From contig OX387606.1 of assembly GCA_947568835.1 (NCBI GenBank), positions 24,727,111 to 24,791,110 of the forward strand: 64,000 nt of DNA, given 5' to 3'. The position numbers and the translations under genes were made by a program. The DNA is from Protonemura montana. Lineage: Eukaryota > Arthropoda > Insecta > Plecoptera > Nemouridae. The notes beneath the pieces are model-generated. The model was not told the DNA's origin. It did not search any database and saw only the letters and a program-made list of their open reading frames with translations. Positions 21,401 through 31,600 of this stretch are shown here, in pieces. Position 1 is the stretch's first letter, and each line of letters starts with the position of its first letter.

Positions 21401-23812
21401 ACTCGGATAAGCTAACTGACCTCGACCGCTCGCTGCTATGAACGGGCTCTTCGCATCGCCGGAAGGCCGCTTTTCTTGGCCGGCGAGGACATCTCTTCGC
21501 GGTGGTGCAGTGGCACGGCCCCCTGTATCTTGAACTCGTCTTGGCACGTGGCTTGTCATTGGTCGACTCGTGTCCACGCGTGCTGGTCGCACGTCTCGTC
21601 TCAGTCCCGTGCCGTACGGGGATTTGTTCGGGGGTCGACCCCGTGACGGCGCAGGCGTTGTCGGGACAGTTGACGAGCTCGCCACCACCGCAGCTTTCTT
21701 CGTTTCGATGGCTTTCCTTGTCGCTGTGACTTCGGCGGCGACCGGCTCGACCTGCTGTGCCGGTAGGGTGCGACTCTTTCTCGTCTGCCACTTTTGTATT
21801 TCGTCGATGGTGGCGTCCATCAAATCGATAGCCGACTCGATTCGGTGACTCTGGATGCCGGAATCCGAGTCTAGAAGGCGGTGGTGACTGTCGCTCGTCC
21901 TGTCCCGTTCTGCCACGGTCCGGGTGACGCATTGGGACCCGAGCGAGAATTCGGCGGCGTATGTTTTCCTCATGTCATAGAAATCCTGCAGCAGTTCGCT
22001 GGAAGACAATTTGATCTGGTGGATCTCGCTGCTGGTTTTGTTCAACTCGATTTCAACTTCGTCTCTGTGCGCTTGCGCTGGTCTCGACGCCGTTTGCTTC
22101 GAGTTGTCGGTGCAATCTCTGTCGACTTGAGATGTGTTTTCAGAGTCGGTTTCTTTGGAAATAGACTGCAGAGGAGGCGATAAAATTGCAGAGATTTGGA
22201 CAGCAGATCTATCGGACGTATCTACACTCGTCCTGTCTTCTTTTGCTACCTTTTCTGTCTCCTCAAAACTAATTAAATCAAAGCGCTCTTGACGGACGGT
22301 TTCAGCAATTTGCATTTCTTTATCTGGCTCGTTCGTAATTGGCAGCCGCTCTGACTGCACCACTGGCTTCGCATCGTACGTGCCGTCGGCTGCGCTTTCT
22401 TCAACGCCATCTTTTTTCAAATCTGGCCGTGGCAAAGATGGCGGCCGCGTTTCCGGTCGCGCGCCGAGAACGTTCATGATTACCGCCTCCAGTTCGTCGA
22501 TCGTTGACCTGGGATGTTGTACAACGGTTTCGCCCTCCTTAGAGTTTGCTGTCACGAACCCGACCCGGCCGAGATCGCGTTGCTCTTTGAGTTGGTTCAA
22601 AGACTTCTGGAATTCTGCCAGTCCCGCATGTTTCAACAGCTGGTTCTGCGTTCGCTCAACACAGCTTTCAGCAGGTCGGTCGCTTTTCTCTTCAACCAAC
22701 AATTTCTGGTCGTCGTCGGTAGTTTTCGGTGGACTTCGGAGTGTTGTCGGCATATTGTCAGATGTTTCAACTTCGCTGTGCACTTGAGTCGCATCATTTG
22801 TTGACTGGCAGCTGTCCTGTACGACCGAAACATTTGCAGGCAAAATATCAAATTGAATTAAATCGTCGCTACTTTGAGGGCTGTTTTTAGCTTGCTGAAG
22901 TTCAGGACTTTGAGAGATTGTCAACTGCATGAGCGCAAGCGGCGTTTGGACTGAAGATCCGCATCTACCATCAGTAAGACAGTCACTGCTGCAGCCGTTC
23001 GAGTCGACTTCGCCTTCGCTCTTTGACACGGGCAACGCAGCGACATTCAACGGATCAAAGTCGCTAAGATCTGGGTAAGCCAGGTCTCGAACCTGAGACC
23101 GAAACCCCTCATCACCCGGCGAATCCACCCCGGTGCTAGCCGGCACCCGGTCGCAAGCTGACTGACCAACCGTTTCACTGCCTTCCTGCAATTCCACTGT
23201 CAACACCGAAGCTAAACATTGTTCAGCGTTCTGATTTCCAGCTGACGACGCTTCCTCTGCGTTCACGATCGTTCCTTGCTTCTGACTCGGCGCTGACAGA
23301 TCCGCTCTCTCCGATAGCTTGCTGTCAGAGTCATCGTCGGCCCAGTCCGGCGTCTTGAAGATCGTTTGCATGCTAGCGCTCTGATCCGACGCCAGGCTGT
23401 CGACCGATGTGCGCGACGTCATCGCGATCATGGACGGCGTCGTCTCGGCCAGTTGTAGACCTAGACACGAGGGCGCCGGGTCGACCACGTATGCGGACGC
23501 CGCGACGTCTTCGGGTGGACGCGTCGCGGCGGTCTTGCCCTCGACTATTGGCGCCAGCGACGCGTGGTACCGTTTGGTTGATCGTGGACTCCACGGTCGC
23601 GACGCCGACTCGCTGTTGGGGGTGGGTTTTTCACTTGGCTCCGCGTCATCGGGGACCCCTTGTCTGCACGTTGAATCTTGTGATGGTACCAGATCGTCGA
23701 CAATCTTCTTCAAGAAATCGTTTAGCGACGTATCGTCCAGCGGCTGTTGCTGAGGGCTGGGCGATGCAACAGGCTGGTTCGTTTTCTCGCCGATTGCGTC
23801 ACATTCTTCCAT
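15439..23812 (-). CDS. Large unrecognised protein (2,501 aa), probable tail-anchored membrane protein
   Basis: Exons 23816-18813 (ATG at 23812), 18739-18599, 17803-15439; together 7,506 nt. The first donor is CG|GTGAGT, just before a TGA stop; the second is AG|GCAAGT, a GC-AG intron; acceptors are TTTGCAG and TTTCCAG. Phases fit exactly, so I read one protein, not two. It is Ser/Thr/Asp/Glu-rich and mostly low complexity. Four C-x-x-C modules (three of them YCDTCD) lie near residues 1330-1525, in a Lys/Arg/Ser-rich tract. WDKLT occurs twice (about 1845 and 2254). The last 27 residues are a single hydrophobic segment (ISALCVTFGAVLAGAVVG) before a polar end, as in tail-anchored proteins. If the 5' exon ending 23904 is used, an in-frame TGA precedes MEECDAIGEK, supporting this start. 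I know no family for it. The three-exon join is inference. Confidence 0.7.
17945..18062. repeat. Family-3 repeat fragment
   Basis: AAATTTAGTTGTCCTTTACT, AACCCTATTTCAAAAAGTTT and ATCAAGTAGTCATGCGTCTA match the outer parts of family 3. The hammerhead-like core is absent. It lies in the intron of the minus-strand orphan gene. Confidence 0.6.
18222..18476 (+). repeat. Full-length foldback element with tRNA-like core
   Basis: Left arm (GAAATCTGATTTTAATTGCA, then CGCTTGCAATG, then TATTATTATCAATACTATAA) is repeated in reverse complement on the right (ending near 18476), about 90 bp per arm. Between them lies one tRNA-like core with D-arm, T-arm GGGGTTCGAGTCCCC and acceptor 3' strand TTTGGAC. In intact copies the core folds with a 7-bp acceptor stem, but position 33 is G instead of the universal T. 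The copy lies in the GC-AG intron of the orphan gene. Confidence 0.75.
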
Positions 23813-23816
23813 AGCT

Positions 23817-23903
23817 CTGAAAGTGGATTTAAGGTTAGAACCAGCCTCGTTTAGCCAATCGGTGTTAAGGAAAACAAGCAACGATTACCAGAGGTACACT
23901 TAC
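23817..23903 (-). other. Putative first intron of the orphan gene
   Basis: On the minus strand TTTG|GTAAGTG (exon end 23904) is followed 87 bp later by CCACTTTCAG|AGCTATGG (exon start 23816). Splicing puts an in-frame TGA two codons before the ATG at 23812, closing the upstream frame. The open frame reaching back to 23881 would then be intronic. Where the 5' exon begins is not visible. Confidence 0.5.
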
Positions 23904-24283
23904 CAAAGTCCCGTTGATAAATAAGTTAACTGCTAGAAATTTAGATCAAAGATGTGTCTTGGTTTGTTGGTAAAATGTTGATGTTTAATTTTGAAGATTT
24001 TTCCCCGAGTTCGGGCCGGAGATCCATGATTGGCCGGGTAACCACGGAAACTGACTTCACTCATCGTGCATTGTTTCACTCACCTGTTGTTAGGTGAGCG
24101 AACAAGGCTGCCCATTCTTAACCGACTCTTTCGCAAGCGTTGTCAAGGATCGCCTCTTCTTAATATTACTCCTATGTACTTTATTTTTATTATGATTATT
24201 ATGAGAACTAGTTTTGTCTGAACGATGATGCATTTAGTCAACATAGAGCATTTATTCTTATGGCGTCTAACAAAGCAGTGGTT

Positions 24284-24590
24284 AAGCCTACTCCTGTCAA
24301 AGACCAAGGGGACCACCGGCTTAACGTCCCTTCCGAAGGACGGTACAACGCGAACAACAGGATTCCTCCACAAATCCATTCTGTCGAGAGGTTGATAAGC
24401 AAGGCGAGTGAAGTTGCTGTATGATGAGGATGATGATCCTAACCTAGCCTAGAAAGGAGGAGGGGAAACACGGTGCCGGCACGTAGCCTAGTCCTGTCGA
24501 AGACCAAGGGGACCACCGGCTTAACGTCCCTTCCGAAGGACGGTACAACTCGAACAACAGGATTCCTCCACAAATCCATTCGGTAGGGGC
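24284..24590 (-). mobile_element. Two truncated copies of the 5S-like SINE middle block
   Basis: Two partial copies of ACCACCGGCTTAACGTCCCT plus flanking sequence sit side by side (about 24284-24420 and 24430-24590). Neither carries a 5S-like module. The surrounding spacer 23960-25080 between the orphan gene and the CNG gene shows no convincing exon. Confidence 0.75.
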
Positions 24591-25079
24591 ATATTTTTGA
24601 AGACACCCCTTCGTTTAAAAAATTACCATATTTATTGGATAGCATTGCCGATTGTACTGTTTAATTTTAGTTACACGTATTTTAAACCTACGCACTTCCA
24701 CTTGATTCGTTGTTTCTGTGTTCATGAAAATCATGCGCGACAAAAGAACTAGCATCGATATAAATGAAATAAGTGAACGAAGCAATTACGCTTAGAGCCC
24801 GCGCGGTCCCAGAAGACTTTGCTAGGCTTGACGGGGAAACATGCAACGAACCAATTAACTTAGAGCACCACTGAGGTGGGTATTGCGAGACAGGCAAAGT
24901 GAAGACCAGTCGCATCCCATTGCTCGATCAGGGATCTTTGCAACTCGCCACTCGAGGACGAGGGAACGATATCTCCTGGACACACTTACAAGAAGTTTCC
25001 AAAATACCTGCGAGCCTAACCTGTACTTCGATTGGGTAAATATGCTTTTTGCAATCTGGTTGTCGCTAGGACCAAATCC

Positions 25080-25190
25080 CCGTTAAGGCATCACATTTTT
25101 GAGACGTTTATAGCGTTCATAAGAATAAAATACCCCGAGCATTGCAAGCGTTTGCAATTTAAATAAGATTACATCTAAATCTGCATTCGT
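25080..25190 (+). repeat. Right-arm fragment of the tRNA-core foldback
   Basis: CCCCGTTAAGGCATCACATT, then TGAGACGTTTATAGCGTTCA and GCATTGCAAGCGTTTGCAAT match the distal half of the 18222-18476 element. The tRNA core is missing. Confidence 0.65.
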
Positions 25191-25613
25191 TTTTATTTTC
25201 TATTAAGTAAACAAAACCAATTGTTTTCCCATTTTCCTGCCAGTTGTAGCTTTTGACGAGAATCCCGCTGGCCATAACGTGCCTAGCTCGTAATAAGCAA
25301 GTATAAAACACTTATTGATTAGTACGCATTTCTCTACAAAGTGTCACTCTAATCAGCACCCAGTAGCACCCAATGACAGGTGAACTCTATGCTGGTTGCT
25401 TTTCCTGCAGACCAATGATTTCTCAACTCCCGCATAATGTTGAAAGCTAAAACAGGACAGAAGCCATCACAACTAAGTCAGGTACCAACTAGTTCACCGC
25501 TCACCAGACCGATAGTACATTACGTTATTAAACTGAACATTTTTCTGTAAAAGATATCGACATTTCAACGAAAAGCATGTACGTGCGCCGAGTCAGCCGA
25601 TAGACCCGAAACA

Positions 25614-25640
25614 ATGCCGAATACCCAGCGGAGATCATGA
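25614..25640 (+). promoter_or_regulatory. Upstream ORF overlapping the CNG start codon
   Basis: An ATG at 25614 opens an 8-codon frame whose TGA (25638-25640) overlaps the main ATG at 25637 in an ATGA arrangement. Such overlaps can limit or couple initiation. This matters only if the transcript includes this ATG. Confidence 0.35.
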
Positions 25641-28600
25641 CCGAGACGACCGAATTACCGACGCCAAACGTCGCGGCGGCCGCCGTCGCGCCAGGACCGA
25701 TTGACGACGCTCATCCAGAGCAAGTACGTATTCAGGTAGAACCAAAGCGATTGCAAATAATCGCTATCATAAAACGTATAGACTTGAAGAGTTCTTCCGA
25801 CGGGACGCCGACAATGTCCCGGAAGTAACCAAGGTGAACGCAGAATAAGCACGCGGTCATTCCCGCGCCATATAGGACAGTCAAGAATCAATTAAAATGA
25901 CCATTAAGCCAAGTCGAGAAGCCACGAGCGTAATTAGAGCCGCGCCAAGCAAATAGCAATTACGTGCTAACTAAACATTGTTCCTTCAATTTGAGTTAAG
26001 GTATGGATCGCTAGTTGACTGGTGTTCTGGGTGCAGTCCTGGGTGCTAGTCTTGTGTCGTCTTGGAGATGAGATGGTGTTCAACCGTGTGCTGAACTTTC
26101 AGGGGTCCCGACCGCAGCTGTCTCGGGGTTCGACGCTGAGGGCCGCAGCAGAAACTGTGCGACGACGATTGAAAAGGATCACAACAGCTTTGACGGTATT
26201 CGCATTTTTTTTTTTGGATTTATAAATAATTAATTTCGTTGATGTCAAGGTTTTCGGCTTTGTTCTTTATCGAAATCAATTAAATTGATCGTAGGATTCC
26301 ACAAATAATTAGAAGCGCGTGGGCGTCTTGGACTGGAAAGCAGTCAATGACCGTGTTTTTAAAATTGTGGGTACTTTTTCCCCTGGGGTTGAGTTTAGTG
26401 GCTCCCCACTCACCTAACTGCTAGACACATTTCAGATTTTTTTTTTAAGCAATGGCAACCCCATGAATTGAATTTATGCGTTTTTATGCATTTTTTTTTA
26501 AATGAATTTAACAAAATGTTCTCAGCTTTCCAACAGCGCGAGATAAAATTTAGAAAAAATTTAGTTTTTTTTTTCACGTATAGATCTGGCCTGTTTATTT
26601 GCTTACAGATTTTAAGGTTTAAATTTGTTTAGCTGAAACTAAAGAAGGATTACACAGATGACGAGAGTTTGGGGCACCCTGCACTGCTAGAACATGTTTA
26701 GTAAGTTACGCTTCGAGCTAATCTTTGCCGGCCTCCTTGCAGTGGACGTGGAAGTCTCGACCACACCCAGAAGTGCCTCTCGGCGGCTTCCTCGACAAGA
26801 GTTCTCCGCCGCAGGCGTCAGAACCGGACGACGAGAAGTGGTGGAACATTGCCATCGATCCGTCGCTGCCCTTCCATTACGGCGTAAGCAGGCACAAGCG
26901 TAATTGAGCTCACTTGCCATATTGTGTACTCTGATTATTATTATTTGTGTGGTGTTTAACGACGCACTGTTTTGACATCTGGCCATGCGGCACTGGTCTA
27001 ATGGCGTCGGTGAATGAGTGGATGATGATGAACCTAACCTGGCCTAGAAGAGAGGAGGGGAAACCCGGTGCCGGCACGTAGCCTACTCCTGTCGAAGACC
27101 AAGGGGACCACCGGCTTAACGTCCCTTCCGAAGGACGGTACAACGCGAACAACAGGATTCCTCCACAAATCCATGCTGTTGAGAGGTTGATAAGCAAGGC
27201 GAGTGAAGTGGCTGTACTAACTTTCATCCCTCCAACCTCTCTCCCAAACAGAACTGGTCATGTGTATGATGGTCACCCATTCAATACCTGACCCAGCGCA
27301 GTGTTGCTTAACTTTCATCCCTCCAACCTCTCTCCCGAACACAACTGGTCATGTGTATGATGGTCACCCATCCAATACCTGACTCAGCACAGTGTTGCTT
27401 TACTTTCATCCCTCCAACCTCTCTTCCGAATAGAACTGGTCATGTGAATGATGATCACCCATCCAATACCTGACTCAGCGCAGTGTTGCTTAACTTCGGT
27501 GATCTAATGAGAACCGGTGTTTCCAACACGCCAAACCGTTCGGTCCGACTGAATCGAGCTTTTAGGGATACTGCTCGGCGCCATACGTGTCTTGGGATTG
27601 AATAGGATTGGTGCAGACTTCAAACTTGGCTGTCACGGCAATGTTTTCAAGTGTAACGCTCTCTTTGAAGGATACGTTCGTCTATGCTGGGTCAGAAAGA
27701 CTGTCCCAAAAAGCTAGGAGTGATTTTTTTAGTTGAAATCTGATTTAAATTTCAAACGCTTGCAATGCGCAGGGTATTTTATTATTATCAATACAACTGT
27801 CTCAAAAATTGATGCCCAAACGGGGACTCGAACCCCGATCTCCACCTGTCGCGGATGTTGCTCTAACCAATTCAGCTGCTTGGACACCAAAGCTAATGGC
27901 ATGTTGGAAGGTCAAATTCATTTATTATTTGCAACAAATATTACCCCCCCCCCCCCCCCCCCCCCTTCACCCATTAACACCCACACCACGCCGTCTTGTC
28001 TGGTCCCACAGGTCATCCCGAAAGAACAGATAAAACAACATTTTTGTAAATGTTAGCCTTTTTTTGTCCAGGGCTGGGACCAAAATTGAGACTATCACGG
28101 ATCGGTAGCTTTCTACGTACTCTATCTTCTGTGAAAAATTCAAGGAGTTACTCCCCTTTATTTTGACATACACCCCCTTCAGGACTTCAGGACTTCAGGA
28201 CTTCAGGACTATGGCAGTTAGAAATCTGGTCTTGTTCTATATCATCTCTGAAATGACTAAGGAGCTACTATTTTATAAATAAAAGCTGAATAAAATGTGA
28301 GGAATTCTGAATATTTTGTGGATTAATTGGGAGTTATTGGCGGTCAAGATTTATGAGTTTTGTAGGGTCTTTTTTGGATGCGATATGTCGACTGGGTGCC
28401 TTTGGATCGCGTTGTAGATTTTGTGAGCTTAGTATCGACTCGACTCACACACCTACTGGCTACCACTGACGTTGAAGTTCAAATTTTAATGCACGTTATT
28501 TGCAAGTTGCAAATAACTAACTACAAACGTGTCATGTTACTATTCCAAGCAATTTCCCAGATGTTTGCAGGCACGCTTAATGCAATTCAATTCAATTTTC

Positions 28601-31600
28601 TTTATTTTGTAAAATACATATACTCAGGAAATGAAATAACATAATGTATTTAGAGTACAAAAAAGGTGATATTCAATATTTTTTTGGCAGGACTGGCGAA
28701 TGCTTTTAGGTTATGTGTTCCATGAATCCTTGCGATGTAAAACATCGAGTTGAAATGTGACGTCTCTGTCGTTCAGTGGTTGGCGGTGGTGTCGTGCACC
28801 GTGCTCTACAACCTCGTGTTCGTCATCGGCCGCTCTGTCTTCTGGGAACTCAACAACGTTTCGCCGGCCTTGTGGTGGACGCTGGACGCTCTCTGCGATG
28901 CAATCTACGTGCTGGACACGCTCATACACGTGCACGAGAGTGAGTGCTCTTGGCTCGATTCCCGCAGAATAAGGAAACGCGCTGGCTAGGGATCCATCGA
29001 ACAAACAAAACCGAATTCGGGACGAGCAATTTGCAGAGACTGGAGTTTAATAAAAGCGGTCTCAAACTAGATCTCATTAAACCGTGTTCTTCTTTCAGGA
29101 ACTGGGCAACTTTGGCAATGCAGAAATTGCTTAAGCTCCTAGTTTTGTTGGCGTGCTACCATATCTGTGATGCTACCTGTTTAGATTATACAGGAAGATG
29201 AATTATAGATTCAAGGCAATTGTACTTCAATAAAATAGACATTTCATTGTACCTGTAATTTAATTTTAATTGCAAATATCCACTTCAAAGCTAGGCAAGC
29301 TGTTCGATAACTACTTGTAGATACATATTTGCTCTGCACGTTCAAGCACTCATTGGTCTTCAGTTCCTTCTGTCCTCCTAGTTAAGAACTGATACTTCCC
29401 CTGCTGTTTTTCTGTGTCAGATCGTAGATGCCTACTGCAGCATTTAGTCATCTGTATCCACGTGTTTTCTGTGCCCTGCAGGTTACCTGGAACACGGCCT
29501 GATGGTACGGGAATCACCTCTTCTGCGTCGAAATTATTTCCGATCAGGCTGGAAGCTCGAAGCAATCAGCCTCCTCCCCACTGACCTGGCTTACATCTGG
29601 TGGCCACCCTCTGAGTGTCAGGTGGGTACTACAAACCTCGCATTCTTCAGGGTTCAGGATTGGATGCACCAGTTAGAAGCAATATTTTTACAAAACAGTT
29701 CCCATTAATAATATCAGTTGTTTCTTAAAAAAATGGTGTCACAGTAAAATTGTTAGTTTCATAATTTCTTTTTTCAATCCGATAATAGATGTAAGCAACT
29801 TTACTTCCTTGAAATTGTTTTTAGACTCATGTCTACTTGATCTAAACTTAGCACAAGTTTTAACAAAAACTATTTCAAATGGGTTTTGAATGCTAAGTGA
29901 AGAACAACTAAATTTCCCAACGTTTCGTAACTTGTACCTGTTACTTTATCAAGGGTAAGAGCAGTCCTGACAATTTTCCAATAACAAAAGAACCACACAA
30001 AATTATAACAATTACCAAGTTCAAGCTTCCTAAATGCATCTAAATAAAATAATCAGGGTCAATAACTTAAAAACTAATGTATTTTGTATTTTCTGAAATA
30101 CTTACTAAGGAAATAATATAAATTTAATTAATAGTTAGGGAATAATAGGGAAATGTATTTGTTCTTTACTTAGCATTCAAAACCCAGTTGAAATAGTTTT
30201 GTTATAATTTTACTTCCAGCTTCCTGACTTTGTTCTGACAAGCTAGTATTGTAGTGTTCTACTTCTTTGAGTGATCATTGTAAACCTGACTGCTTTGACA
30301 GGTACGCGTCCCCTGTCCCGTGGTGGTGAGAGCCAATCGTCTCTTCCGGCTTCCACGGCTGTGGCAGTTCTTCGAACGAACCGACACGAGAACTGGATAC
30401 CCGAACGCATTCCGGATTTGCAAGGTTTCACATGAGCTTTTCCCGATCCATAACAAGGACTTTCCATCTACTTTAAAAACTGTCTTACTTTAAACTCATT
30501 TTATAACTTGGACGGATATATTTCTTTCTAATAATTACTTCTGTATTCATTTTAAAAAAGGACCGTAATATTTTTACTTATTATTTTAATTATTAATTTG
30601 ACATTGTACATATGTTTTGACCTAGCCAATATCATAGTTATTTGTGATCAATAGGGCTAGTATGTTTAATATTATTATTATTATTATTATTATTATAACT
30701 ATTCATACATATCAAACAGTGAACCTAAGTCTCCCTCCTGGCAGCTCGCCATCTATATTCTGTCGAAACCGCTGCTTGTTTTTTTATAAACCAGACAAAA
30801 TCAGTACAGTTTTTTAAATTATTATCAACACTATAACCGTCTCAAAAATGCATGCCCCAACGGGGACTTGAACCCCGATCTCCACCTGTCGCGGGTGTTG
30901 CTCTAACCAATTGAGCTACTTGGACCCCGATCTCCACCTGTCGCGGGTGTTGCTCTAACCAATTGAGCTACTTGGACCCCGATCTCCACCTGTCGCGGGT
31001 GTTGCTCTAACCAATTGAGCTACTTGGACCCCGATCTCCACCTGTCGCGGGTGTTGCTCTAACCAATTGAGCTACTTGGACCCCGATCTCCACCTGTCGC
31101 GGGTGTCGCTCTAACCAATTGAGCTACTTGGACACATGCCTTTATGAGACTATTTTAGTGTATTTGATGAGAATTAAGACAGTATTAGTGTTGATAATAA
31201 TAAAAATACCCCGCGCATTCCAAGCGTTTGCAATTTAAATCAGATTTCAAATAAATCTGTAGATTCGTTAGATTCCACGCATAGCTAATATTATTTGCCG
31301 TGATTGAAACCTCGATGCCGGTACTTTCAGGTGGTGCTGGCGATCCTGGTGCTCATTCACTGGAACGCTTGCTTCTACTTTGCAATCAGCTACATCATCG
31401 GCTTTGGCTCGGACAATTGGGTGTACAATCTGGGCGGAGCTAAGAACTCGACGCTCGCCAGACAGTACATCTACAGTTTCTACTGGTCCACGCTGACGTT
31501 GACCACTATCGGTGAGCACAACATCGATCTCTGCAACAGGAACAGGGAAATCTCATTAAGATTATTATTTAATTATTATCATTGTGTTCAAATACGCGTT

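Noticed and set aside
23813..23881. Upstream extension of the orphan protein from ATG 23881
   Set aside because: A splice acceptor lies at 23817 and a good donor at 23904, so this stretch is better read as a short intron.
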